Origin: Elusimicrobiota bacterium
GTDB lineage: Bacteria; CG03; SLGR01; JAFGSA01
DNA length: 56,451 nucleotides
Reading direction: 5' to 3'
Assembly: GCA_016934855.1 (NCBI GenBank)
Contig: JAFGSA010000007.1
Location: 1-56,451 of the forward strand
Part shown: one piece after another, positions 27,168 through 35,169 of the stretch
How the letters are laid out: each line of letters begins with the position of its first letter
Position numbering within the stretch: the stretch's first letter is position 1
Position numbers and translations under genes: made by a program
Notes under the pieces: model-generated
What the model saw: only the letters and a program-made list of their open reading frames with translations
Told to the model about the DNA's origin: nothing
Databases searched by the model: none

Positions 27168-27660
27168 CCTTCTTGTCCATACTTTCAGCGGGCTTATACT
27201 CAACAGGTTGAAAACGGGGCCTGTGAAAATCACAGAGAAAGCGGGGAAGCCTCTTTTCCTGTTCTTGATGGGGAATATCCTCCCTGATGTATTTTCCAAA
27301 GCTCCGAGGATATTATTTCCCGGGTTAGGCGCCTTTTTCGATGCTTACCACACTCCGGCCGGATCCCTGGCGTTATGTTTTTTAGTCTCGCTGTTCTTCG
27401 AGGAAACAAGAAGAAAAGCCGTGTTTCTGTGCTTTTTCGCAGGAGCTGTCTTCCATCTGGCGCTCGACCTGATACAGAAGGATATTTTCGGAGGAGGATA
27501 CAAGATATTCTTCCCCCTGAGGCATGAATTCAATATAGGTCTTGTGTGGCCCGAAGACAGCATATACTCGATCCCGGCGCTTTTCATCATAATATGCATC
27601 ATCTACCGTAAGGATATAGCCCGCGTAATCCGCCGCGGCAGGGAAGAGCTGTTCTCATGA
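27160..27660 (+). CDS. Membrane-bound DUF457/YdjM-like putative metal-dependent hydrolase
   Basis: 166 residues from the ATG at 27160, which overlaps the upstream stop region. The opening MPDLLVHTFSGLILNRL, then GNILPDVFSK, AYHTPAGSL and FHLALDLIQKD give the scattered His/Asp pattern of YdjM/DUF457-type membrane hydrolases, with about four hydrophobic helices. Biochemical activity is not established for most members. It overlaps the M48 peptidase gene by ATGA. Assignment rests on motif style and is moderate. Confidence 0.6.
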   Translation: MPDLLVHTFSGLILNRLKTGPVKITEKAGKPLFLFLMGNILPDVFSKAPRILFPGLGAFFDAYHTPAGSLALCFLVSLFFEETRRKAVFLCFFAGAVFHLALDLIQKDIFGGGYKIFFPLRHEFNIGLVWPEDSIYSIPALFIIICIIYRKDIARVIRRGREELFS

Positions 27661-28889
27661 ACGGTTATCTTGTATTAATACTGGCACTTATCGTATTTGA
27701 CTACCTGTCCGGACTTATCGCGGATATGCTGAATTTGCGGAACATGGACGCGGAGCTCCCGGGCGAATTCGACGGAGTATACGACCGTAACAGATATAAG
27801 AAGTCCCAGGAGTATCTGCGTGAAAGGACCGTATTCTCGCTGATAGAGGACACCGCCGTAAAAACGGCGGTTATAATCTTCATCCTGGCCGGCGGTTTTA
27901 ACACGGTGGACATGTTTGCCAGGGGGTTTGGCTTTCCGTCCATACCGACAGGGCTCATCTTCGCCGGGGTGCTGATGGCTGCTTTGTCTGCGCTGGACCT
28001 GCCGTTTTCCGTGTATTCCACGTTCGTCATAGAAGAGAAGTTCGGGTTCAACAAGACAAGCATAGGTACCTTTCTCGCGGATCTTCTGAAATCGTGGCTG
28101 ATATCCGCGGTACTGGGGGGCATCGTATTCTCGGTAATTATGTGGTTTTTCGGTTCAGCCGGTTCCATGGCCTGGGTGTACTGCTGGCTCTTTGTCGTGC
28201 TATTCGATATATTCGTCATCTATATCGCCCCTGCGGTCATCCTGCCGCTGTTCAACAGGTTTACTCCTATTGAAGAAGGAGACCTGGCGAAGGCTATAAA
28301 CGAATATGCCGCCGGACAGAGTTTCTGCATAAGCGGGATATACAGGATGGACGGTTCCAGGAGATCTGCGAAAGCGAACGCTTTTTTCACGGGGTTCGGC
28401 AGATTCAGGCGCATAGTTCTATATGACACGCTCATACAGAAACATACGATTCCCGAACTCGTGTCCATTCTCGCCCATGAAACAGGCCATTACAAAAAGA
28501 AACACATGTTAAAGGGGCTGGTCTTATCGGCCATAACGGCCGCCCTGGCATTATATATACTGTCGCTGTTTATCGATAATCCCGGACTTTTCAGCGCTTT
28601 CAAGATGAAGGAAATATCCATATATGCGGGCCTTTTCTTTTTTTCCTTCCTGTTTCTGCCCATTAACATAATATTATCGGTCGCGGGTAAGGCGCTGTCA
28701 AGAAAGAATGAATACGAAGCGGATCTGTTTGCAGCCGCCACCTGCGGCAATCCGGGGACGTTTATCTACTCGCTCAAGAAGCTCAGCGCCGATAATCTTT
28801 CCAACCTGACCCCGCACCCGCTCAAAGTATTCCTCGACTACACGCATCCGCCGGTACTGAAGAGAATAGCGCGTATACGCAGCTTATGA
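27657..28889 (+). CDS. M48 family Ste24-like membrane metallopeptidase
   Basis: 410 residues. An N-terminal multi-helix Ste24/CAAX-protease-1 region precedes FNRFTPIEEGDLAKAI and the zinc site HETGH at 274-278 (LAHETGHYKKKH). A second metal-ligand Glu is expected in NEYEADLFA. Family members are integral membrane zinc proteases; in bacteria without prenylated CAAX proteins their role is probably membrane-protein quality control. It starts at an ATGA overlap and ends with an ATGA overlap into the DUF1848 gene. Confidence 0.92.
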   Translation: MNGYLVLILALIVFDYLSGLIADMLNLRNMDAELPGEFDGVYDRNRYKKSQEYLRERTVFSLIEDTAVKTAVIIFILAGGFNTVDMFARGFGFPSIPTGLIFAGVLMAALSALDLPFSVYSTFVIEEKFGFNKTSIGTFLADLLKSWLISAVLGGIVFSVIMWFFGSAGSMAWVYCWLFVVLFDIFVIYIAPAVILPLFNRFTPIEEGDLAKAINEYAAGQSFCISGIYRMDGSRRSAKANAFFTGFGRFRRIVLYDTLIQKHTIPELVSILAHETGHYKKKHMLKGLVLSAITAALALYILSLFIDNPGLFSAFKMKEISIYAGLFFFSFLFLPINIILSVAGKALSRKNEYEADLFAAATCGNPGTFIYSLKKLSADNLSNLTPHPLKVFLDYTHPPVLKRIARIRSL

Positions 28890-29815
28890 TAATAAGTGTC
28901 AGCAGGAGAACGGATATACCGGCTTTTTACAGCGACTGGTTCATCAGCAGGCTTAAAGAAGGATACGCTCTCGTGCGCAATCCGTACAGACCGAACCTGG
29001 TCAGGAAAGTAAGCCTTGATCCGGCCATAACGGATATCATCGTCTTCTGGACAAAAGACCCGCTGAATATGATGAACAAACTGGATTACATGGACAAAGC
29101 GGGATATAAATATTATTTTCTGATAACCGTGACCGGCTACGGGAAGGAACTCGAACCGAACGTAAGAGGCCGGGATGCCGTCTTGAAAACGTTCAAAGAG
29201 CTGTCCGGCAGAATAGGAAAGGAAAGAACAGTCTGGAGGTATGATCCTGTTATAATGAGCGGCGATAAAGGGGAGAAGTATCATGAGGAGAATTTCAGGC
29301 GCATATCGGGCCGGCTTTGCGGTTATACGGAAAAGTGCGTTATAAGTTTCCTGGACATGTATAAAAAATGCGAAAGAAACCTCAGGGGAATAAAATTGCG
29401 TATACCCGGGGAAGAAGAGATGCTGGCTCTTGCCGGAAAACTGGCCAGGGAAGCGGAAAAAAACGGAATGACCGTGACCGCGTGCGCAGAAAAGACCGAT
29501 TTTTCACGGGCCGGTATCGCGGGCGGTAAGTGCATAGATGACGAACTGGCTTCAAGAATAACGGGAAAGAGGATCATATATAAGAAGGACAGGTATCAGC
29601 GAAACGAATGCCTCTGCGCGGAAAGCGCGGATATAGGGGAATATAACACATGTCCGCATGCCTGCCTGTACTGTTACGCTAATTTCAGCGCAGACAAAGT
29701 AAAGGCAAATATCCGGCTGCGCGACCCTGAGTCACCGTTGTTGGCGGGGAGAACCGCCGGTGATCCGGTTTGCGATACTATCATCAAAGAAGGATTCAAA
29801 GGAGGAATACAATGA
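28886..29815 (+). CDS. DUF1848 family protein
   Basis: 309 residues. The start MIISVSRRTDIPAFYSDWF, the middle DIIVFWTKDPLNMM and the C-terminal cysteine cluster (CLCAESADIGEYNTC, CLYCYANF) are diagnostic of DUF1848. The cysteines suggest an iron-sulfur cluster and the fold may be TIM-barrel-like, but function is unknown. Tight ATGA coupling on both sides (Ste24-like peptidase before, M48 lipoprotein after) places it in a five-gene operon from about 26688. Confidence 0.9.
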   Translation: MIISVSRRTDIPAFYSDWFISRLKEGYALVRNPYRPNLVRKVSLDPAITDIIVFWTKDPLNMMNKLDYMDKAGYKYYFLITVTGYGKELEPNVRGRDAVLKTFKELSGRIGKERTVWRYDPVIMSGDKGEKYHEENFRRISGRLCGYTEKCVISFLDMYKKCERNLRGIKLRIPGEEEMLALAGKLAREAEKNGMTVTACAEKTDFSRAGIAGGKCIDDELASRITGKRIIYKKDRYQRNECLCAESADIGEYNTCPHACLYCYANFSADKVKANIRLRDPESPLLAGRTAGDPVCDTIIKEGFKGGIQ

Positions 29816-30603
29816 TGGGCAGATACAGATTATGGCTGGCGGCGGCGTTGTCTTTCGTCGTCCTTGAGGGCTGTGCTTCGGTGCCCCTTACGGGACGGCG
29901 CCAGATGAATCTTATTCCGTCGTCTCAGATGTCCGCAATGGGTGCGGGAAACTACAGGCAGGTGATGGAGAGTTCCAAACTGTCCGGTGACAGGGATAAG
30001 GTCGAGATGATCAGGCGTGTCGGCGGGAAAATATCTGCAGCCGCCGAAAAATTCCTGAAAGAAAACGGCCGGAGCGAAGATCTGAAATACTACAGCTGGG
30101 AATACAATCTCATAGATGACGACGAAACGGTGAACGCCTGGGCGATGCCGGGAGGTAAGATCGCGTTCTATACCGGTATTCTAAAGCTTGCGACCACCGA
30201 AGACGAAATCGCCGTGATAATGGGGCATGAAGTCGGACATGTTATCGCCAACCACGGTAATGAGAGAATGAGCCAGATGATGCTCGTGCAGTTCGGGAGC
30301 ATCGCTCTTAACAAGATGCTCGAAGCGAAACCCGAAGAGACAAAAAATATTTTCTTGACCGCCTTCGGCATGAGCGCTCAGATCGGTGTGCTTCTTCCTT
30401 ACAGCAGGAAACACGAGTATGAAGCTGACTGGATAGGATTGAAACTTATGCACGATGCGGAATACGATCCGTATGCTGCCGTGGAGTTCTGGAACAAGAT
30501 GATAAAATTAAGTTCGGGCAGTCCTCCGGAGTTCCTTTCAACGCATCCGTCAAGCAGCAACCGCGTTGAAAAAATGAAACAAAATATCAGAAAGTTGCAG
30601 TGA
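29812..30603 (+). CDS. M48 family metallopeptidase lipoprotein (BepA/LoiP-like)
   Basis: 263 residues from the ATG at 29812, with GGAGG 7 bases upstream and overlap with the DUF1848 stop. A lipoprotein signal ends at the lipobox Cys in VLEGCAS. The zinc site HEVGH is at residues 139-143 (MGHEVGHVIANHG), and KHEYEADWIGLKLM supplies the third ligand. Such periplasmic proteases degrade or assist assembly of outer-membrane proteins. With the Ste24-like gene it makes two different M48 peptidases in one operon. Confidence 0.93.
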   Translation: MMGRYRLWLAAALSFVVLEGCASVPLTGRRQMNLIPSSQMSAMGAGNYRQVMESSKLSGDRDKVEMIRRVGGKISAAAEKFLKENGRSEDLKYYSWEYNLIDDDETVNAWAMPGGKIAFYTGILKLATTEDEIAVIMGHEVGHVIANHGNERMSQMMLVQFGSIALNKMLEAKPEETKNIFLTAFGMSAQIGVLLPYSRKHEYEADWIGLKLMHDAEYDPYAAVEFWNKMIKLSSGSPPEFLSTHPSSSNRVEKMKQNIRKLQ

Positions 30604-30607
30604 TGTA

Positions 30608-30636
30608 TTGATTTTTTTTAAATTTTATATTATAAG
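30608..30636 (+). promoter_or_regulatory. Promoter for the lysine-rich small protein
   Basis: TTGATT (30608-30613), 17 bases, TATAAG (30631-30636), in a very AT-rich gap 37 bases ahead of the small gene. Confidence 0.55.
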
Positions 30637-30673
30637 TTATTATTAAGAAGTAGTTAAATCAAGGAGGCAATGT

Positions 30674-30784
30674 ATGGCAAAGAAAAAAGCGAAGAAAAAA
30701 GCTGCGAAGAAAAAGACAACGAAAAAGAAATCAACAAAGAAAAAAGCAACAAAGAAGAAAGCAAAAAGCAAAAAGAAAAAATAA
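30674..30784 (+). CDS. Histone H1-like lysine-rich small protein
   Basis: 36 residues, almost only Lys with Ala, Thr and Ser: it begins MAKKKAKKKAAKKKTTKKK and ends in KSKKKK. A strong GGAGG lies 6 bases before the ATG, with a promoter upstream and a textbook terminator downstream, so this is a real transcription unit. The composition matches the C-terminal tails of bacterial histone-H1-like proteins (KKxA/T repeats), which bind and compact DNA without sequence specificity. An ATG 4 bases earlier opens a second frame (Glu/Lys-rich, to about 30827), but it is only 2 bases from GGAGG and less credible. Confidence 0.8.
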   Translation: MAKKKAKKKAAKKKTTKKKSTKKKATKKKAKSKKKK

Positions 30785-30854
30785 GAAAGAAACAAAAGCA
30801 AGGTAGTAATATTAGAATCAAATACTAAATTATTATCTTAAGTTAAAGAACATA

Positions 30855-30891
30855 ATAGAGCTTATCTCAAAAAGATAAGCTCTATTTTTTT
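30855..30891 (+). terminator. Strong rho-independent terminator
   Basis: A perfect 13-bp stem (ATAGAGCTTATCT / AGATAAGCTCTAT) with loop CAAAA is followed by a run of T. It closes the lysine-rich gene. From here to 31000 nothing else is recognised apart from a GC-palindromic stretch near 30912-30930. Confidence 0.95.
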
Positions 30892-30999
30892 ATATATGAA
30901 TCCGGCGTATGCCCCGGCCCGGGCCAGCCGCCGGGAATTTAATATGAAATCACGCCTTTATATCGACGTGAAAAGCCTCCAGGTGGAGTATAAATACTA

Positions 31000-31028
31000 T
31001 TGAATTATATATATGACGGTGTTAGTAT
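31000..31028 (+). promoter_or_regulatory. Promoter for the single receiver gene
   Basis: TTGAAT (31000-31005), 17 bases, TAGTAT (31023-31028), 48 bases ahead of the ATG at 31077. This is the third instance of the TAGTAT class. Confidence 0.55.
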
Positions 31029-31076
31029 CTATATATAGATATCAAAATACGCGTACTATGCATTAAACCTGTTTGC

Positions 31077-31487
31077 ATGGATGAGAATATGAAGAGTATA
31101 CTTATAATCGATGACGAGAAGAATATCCTGCTTCTGTGCAGGTATATACTGGAGAAGAGGGATTACAATGTGACCCTGGTCTCAAGCAAGGAAGAGGCGA
31201 TGAAGGAACTGCGCAGGGCAAAATATGATCTGGTGGTGACAGACTGTACGCTGGGAATGTATGTGGGAGAAGACATAATCAAAGAGATAAAAACCAAATA
31301 TCCGGATACGGGTGTCATTGTCATGTCCGGGTATTTCCATGCCGAAGAGATACAGGAATGCATAAGAAAGGGGGCTTATATCTGCCTGGTCAAACCTTTC
31401 AGGCACGAAGACCTTTTAAACTGTGTCGATGAATATTTCGGCAGCCTGCATGCGCCTGCGGTAAGAAGCAGGGGAGCCCGCCTGTAA
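31077..31487 (+). CDS. Stand-alone response-regulator receiver protein
   Basis: 136 residues: a receiver with LIIDDEKNILLL, acceptor Asp in LVVTDCTLGMYVG, Ser in VMSGYF replacing the usual Thr, and Lys in LVKPFR. There is no output domain. It lies alone, away from the tandem receiver cluster, with its own promoter and converging on the flavin reductase gene across an imperfect hairpin (31494-31510). The kinase partner cannot be told from position. Confidence 0.88.
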   Translation: MDENMKSILIIDDEKNILLLCRYILEKRDYNVTLVSSKEEAMKELRRAKYDLVVTDCTLGMYVGEDIIKEIKTKYPDTGVIVMSGYFHAEEIQECIRKGAYICLVKPFRHEDLLNCVDEYFGSLHAPAVRSRGARL

Positions 31488-31513
31488 CATAACCCTCCGC
31501 ATGCTGCGGGGAG

Positions 31514-32071
31514 TCATCCGATATCGAGATTATCCGAAAGGATCCCGAAGGTGCCGCCTCCCAGATGGTGCAGAGTGCGGCCCTGTTCGTTTTCTATCAG
31601 AACCCTGTCGCTGAATCCCCGGGTGTGCGCCGCGGCTTCTACCGCTTCGCCTATCACGAGCGCAACCCCGTCTGAATCCGTATCACTGAAGACCTTGCAG
31701 CATATATATCCAACGCAGCCTGTGGGCACGAGCGTATCCACCCCGGAGGTCTTCACGTGTTCTATCCCGAATTCCGCGAATTTATCCGCATCTCTGCCGG
31801 AGACGCTGCCTGTCTTCCTGGCAAGATCGGCCTGCGAGGCGTTGGGGACGCATACGGTGAATTCTCCGGTTTCCTTTATGTTCGAGTATGTCATATGCCC
31901 CGGATCGATCGCTATCAGTATCCTGGATGGAGAGTTATCCGCGGGACAGCACCAGGCAACAGGCGCTATATCGTATTCACCCTTCGCCGAACGTGTCGAT
32001 ATCATCACGAGCGGACCGTGGTTGACCAGCCGGTAAGAAATATCCTTGGAAATGCTTTTATAGTTATTCAT
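31514..32071 (-). CDS. Flavin reductase-like protein (FMN-binding split barrel)
   Basis: 185 residues; AAAGGAG precedes the ATG. The split-barrel flavoprotein pattern is clear: HGPLVMISTRSAKGEYDIAP near the N-terminus, then HMTYSNIKETGEFTVCVPN, and LHHLGGGTFG at the end. Members bind FMN and reduce flavins or act as small-molecule oxidoreductases in the cytoplasm. The exact substrate is unknown. It is a single gene between a receiver and the beta-barrel protein. Confidence 0.87.
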   Translation of the reverse strand: MNNYKSISKDISYRLVNHGPLVMISTRSAKGEYDIAPVAWCCPADNSPSRILIAIDPGHMTYSNIKETGEFTVCVPNASQADLARKTGSVSGRDADKFAEFGIEHVKTSGVDTLVPTGCVGYICCKVFSDTDSDGVALVIGEAVEAAAHTRGFSDRVLIENEQGRTLHHLGGGTFGILSDNLDIG

Positions 32072-32144
32072 TTGAAAACTCCTTTACGGATTATTTAAAT
32101 GCTGTTCTGCGCAAAAAACAGTCGGTATCGGGCAGGTTCGGGGA

Positions 32145-33440
32145 TCAGAGGCCTATGCTCAGCCCGAAAAGTATCTGTTTCCCTTTTAAGGTGATATTAT
32201 CCTTTTCGCTGTCTATATTCCGGTCAAATGAGATGTTGTTGTATGAGATGCGGTATTCGGCAAAAAACCCGGCGGATTTGCCGAGCATGAACCTTATGCC
32301 TACCGGTACACGCAGAAGGAAGCCCGCGCTGGTCTCGTCCAGCGGTGTCCTGTACTGGGCAGCCGCAGTGTCGGGATCGTACCACTGCTTGATGTAATCA
32401 GAGTATATCTTGTTGAGTGTTATACCTATGCCTGCTCCCGCATAGGGGCGGACGACTGATCCCGGAGCCAGGAGCAGGTCAACGGCAAGTGCGTAGGAAT
32501 CAACTTTAAGGTATGGATCCGCAGTGCTGAACTTGAAATCGACCGTCCGCGTTCCGTCGTATGTCGCCTCCGTCTGCTGATCGATGGTCTGCAGGGAGTA
32601 ATGCGAGATCTCGAGATCCATCCCGAAAGCCTTCTGGAACATGCCTATGCGTATGCCCCATGGCATGGAAGCGCCCTCTGTTTCCAGGTTTTCGAAGGAT
32701 ACTTCCGAGTACGCCTCGGGCCATCCCTCTTCGTAATGATAATCCATGTAAAGCCCGTCTTCGTGCACCTTGTAAACGATATTCTTGAAAGTAAGGTCCA
32801 TTGTGCCGTTGGAAGCGCCGACGAATATATCGAAGAAACCGTCGGGTTTTGTATAGGTGACCGGCGCTGCGGCCGCGGGAGCTTCTGCGGGCACTAAAGC
32901 CGGAGCCGGCTGGATCTGGGGCTGTTTCTGGATCGGGGGAAGGATAATATCCTTATTGTCTTTTTCGTACACAAGCTTCTGGGCGAGATTATCAACAGCT
33001 TCGGCGAGGTCCGAACCCGTCTGGCTCTTTACCCTCTTTGAAACGACTATCTGCCCTGTCTCAACGTCTACGATATTGGCGGTAACGTAGTAAACTCCCA
33101 TGAGCTGGCTGAGGCTGCCTATGACCATCTTCTGTACGTTCAGCAGTTTTCCCATCTTGACGGCGCACTCTTCCGTAGTGCATCCGGTCATCTGGAATCC
33201 CTGTTCGGCAAGCACCTGCTCCATGTTCTTGCGGTCAACCAGGTTATACACCCCTATATTGACCAGCGAAGTGCGCAAAAATCCGCTGACGACCGCGGCA
33301 TCCATGGCAGATACGTTCTGTCCCTCAAAGTCTATTACGGCGATAGTCTCTTTCGGGGTCTCTGAAAGGACCGGCAGACATGCGAAAAGAAGAGTCAATA
33401 TCGATATTATTGATAATTTAAAATGCCTGTTTATGGTCAT
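32145..33440 (-). CDS. CsgG-like N-domain fused to an outer-membrane beta-barrel
   Basis: 431 residues from the ATG at 33440 (a GTG at 33449 is in frame; neither has a good ribosome site). A signal peptide (LSIISILTLLFACLPVLS) is followed by a CsgG/curli-assembly-type alpha-beta domain (TIAVIDFEGQNVS, MEQVLAEQGFQMTGCTTEEC, MVIGSLSQLMGVYYVTANIV). A Pro/Ala linker at about 190-210 joins a C-terminal half of alternating strands (RPYAGAGIGITLNKIYS, VPVGIRFMLGKSAGFFAEYR) typical of OmpW-like or porin-family barrels. Function unknown; possibly a membrane-associated stress sensor or assembly factor. Signal and barrel both place it at the outer membrane. Confidence 0.82.
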   Translation of the reverse strand: MTINRHFKLSIISILTLLFACLPVLSETPKETIAVIDFEGQNVSAMDAAVVSGFLRTSLVNIGVYNLVDRKNMEQVLAEQGFQMTGCTTEECAVKMGKLLNVQKMVIGSLSQLMGVYYVTANIVDVETGQIVVSKRVKSQTGSDLAEAVDNLAQKLVYEKDNKDIILPPIQKQPQIQPAPALVPAEAPAAAAPVTYTKPDGFFDIFVGASNGTMDLTFKNIVYKVHEDGLYMDYHYEEGWPEAYSEVSFENLETEGASMPWGIRIGMFQKAFGMDLEISHYSLQTIDQQTEATYDGTRTVDFKFSTADPYLKVDSYALAVDLLLAPGSVVRPYAGAGIGITLNKIYSDYIKQWYDPDTAAAQYRTPLDETSAGFLLRVPVGIRFMLGKSAGFFAEYRISYNNISFDRNIDSEKDNITLKGKQILFGLSIGL

Positions 33441-33513
33441 AAAATACACGCTTTAAGCTGGTATCAGTATCATAATGTAGCATAAAAAATATTAAAAGTA
33501 AACAAAGACGATA

Positions 33514-34377
33514 TCAGGCGCCTTTTAGCTTTGTTATGTCCTGGAAGAGTATAGCCGAGCCTATGCGGGCATTCTCGTTATTAATAACCGGCATCCCGGA
33601 ATATCCGATGACCTTGTCTTTACCGTCTATCTTAATCTCGACCTGGCTGCGCATTATCGGGTCGTCTGAAGACTTGACCTTTTTCAGCACTTTGATGAAT
33701 TCCGGGCACTTGGACAGGGATTTAATGAAGTTCTTGTCGCCGCCGGGTTCTATTTCCAGGATACTGCAGGCCCTGGGATTGATGCTTACAAGGTTATCTT
33801 CCATGTCTATGGTCACCAGGCCGGCAGAGAGGCTTTTGGAGACAGCGCGGCTGAATATCTGCTGAAGCTCGAGTTCCCTTATGAGCCTTATATTCTCGAG
33901 CGCTATGCCGATTTCTCTTCCCAGCATGGATATCAGCTCGAGGTCCTGTATGACAAAAGGCCTGTCGCGCCGGTTGAGGAACTCCAGGACTCCCAGGGGT
34001 TTGTTCTTTGACGTGATAGGCGCCGCTATGATGGACTTGGTCTTGAAACCGGTCATGAGGTCAATTTCCTTATAGAATCTCGGGTCGTTAGCGGGGTTCT
34101 CCACTTTCACCGGCTGCATGTATTCCACGACCCATCCTACTACTCCTTTCCCTACCTCGAACCTGTTCTTGCGGAGTTCTTCCAGGGCGGCGCCGTGAGA
34201 TGCCGCAGGATACAGGCGGTTGCCTTCCTTCAGTATGAATATGGTGCCGCCCTCGGAATTGAACGCCTCCGAGAGTTTCGATACCACGAAATCCAGAAGT
34301 TCTTCTTCGCTGTGCTTGAAATGGAGATCATGAAGAACGTCATACATTATCTGGAAGTGAAAAAGTCCCATTACCAT
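33514..34377 (-). CDS. GAF-PAS sensory protein without a catalytic output domain
   Basis: 287 residues; AAGGAGG precedes the ATG. A GAF domain (about 15-165; GTIFILKEGNRLYPAASHG, GVLEFLNRRDRPF) is followed by a PAS domain (about 175-285; SAGLVTIDMEDNLVSINPRA, ILFQDITKLKG). The protein stops exactly where a DHp/HisKA coiled coil would begin in a full sensor kinase. It may be a genuine regulator that acts by binding partners, or the remnant of a longer kinase; downstream DNA encodes unrelated proteins. Confidence 0.85.
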   Translation of the reverse strand: MVMGLFHFQIMYDVLHDLHFKHSEEELLDFVVSKLSEAFNSEGGTIFILKEGNRLYPAASHGAALEELRKNRFEVGKGVVGWVVEYMQPVKVENPANDPRFYKEIDLMTGFKTKSIIAAPITSKNKPLGVLEFLNRRDRPFVIQDLELISMLGREIGIALENIRLIRELELQQIFSRAVSKSLSAGLVTIDMEDNLVSINPRACSILEIEPGGDKNFIKSLSKCPEFIKVLKKVKSSDDPIMRSQVEIKIDGKDKVIGYSGMPVINNENARIGSAILFQDITKLKGA

Positions 34378-34405
34378 GATAGACCTCCTTGGTAAAACAA
34401 GTATA

Positions 34406-35014
34406 TTATAAGAGCTTCAGCAGCCAGTACTTGGGTTTATACAGATGCATCATCTGCTGCATGAATTTCACGTTATTCACCGTTCCGGCAAGTTTCTGTA
34501 TATCCCTGTGGTTTTTCTGTATCCTGTGGTTCAGGAATTCCTGGTACTGTTCCAGGCCGCCGTTTGCCACAAAACACCTGATCTGCTCAAGTTCCCCGGC
34601 ATCGAGCCATACGCCGTGGTCGGGGCATTCGTCGTAAAGGACGCCCGATATCTTCTTGAATATCCTGCGCGCCATAAGTGAACCGCATCTCACGCAGGGA
34701 AGATATTTGACCTCGCCAGTAAGCGGTTTCTTTATGTAGGTATCGGGTATTGACGGATCGGAGTAAGTATCCCGTTCGGACGAGAGTTTCCTGAATTCAT
34801 GGACATCCAGCCATATGCCCGAACATTTCGGGCATATATCCAGCTCGGTATCCCGGTATTCGTATATACTGAGCTTTTCGTCGCACCTCGGGCATACCGG
34901 CTCGTTCTTTATAACGGGCTTTCTGCTTTCGCCGCCGCAGAAGGGGCACATCCGCATGCCGGAACTGAATTCTTTGCCGCAGAACCGGCATTTCTTTGTA
35001 TCAGGGGCACTCAT
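34406..35014 (-). CDS. Multi zinc-ribbon protein (zf-TFIIB type)
   Basis: 202 residues with three zinc-binding units: an N-terminal ribbon (CRFCGKEF, CPFCGGE), a TFIIB-type ribbon (CPRCDEKL, then CPKCSGIWLDVHEF), and a second ribbon (CVRCGSLM, then CPDHGVWLDAGEL). The CxxCxGxWLDxxE signature is that of PF13453. Function of these small proteins is unknown; nucleic-acid or protein binding is plausible. It precedes the GAF-PAS gene on the same strand (28-base gap) and may share a transcript. Confidence 0.85.
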   Translation of the reverse strand: MSAPDTKKCRFCGKEFSSGMRMCPFCGGESRKPVIKNEPVCPRCDEKLSIYEYRDTELDICPKCSGIWLDVHEFRKLSSERDTYSDPSIPDTYIKKPLTGEVKYLPCVRCGSLMARRIFKKISGVLYDECPDHGVWLDAGELEQIRCFVANGGLEQYQEFLNHRIQKNHRDIQKLAGTVNNVKFMQQMMHLYKPKYWLLKLL

Positions 35015-35169
35015 ATTCCATATAATAATATATATAAATCAGTTTTATTACAAATGTTTAACCGGGAATTCCGCTCAATGTATATATATAATATCATATA
35101 TAATGCTTGACAGCAAAGAAAGGATTTAGCTACTATTTTCTAATGATTAATCCATGGAAAGGAAGTAAT

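Noticed and set aside
30670..30827. Alternative Glu/Lys-rich frame overlapping the lysine-rich gene
   Set aside because: Its ATG is only 2 bases from GGAGG, and low-complexity A-rich DNA is open in several frames; the 30674 start is better placed.
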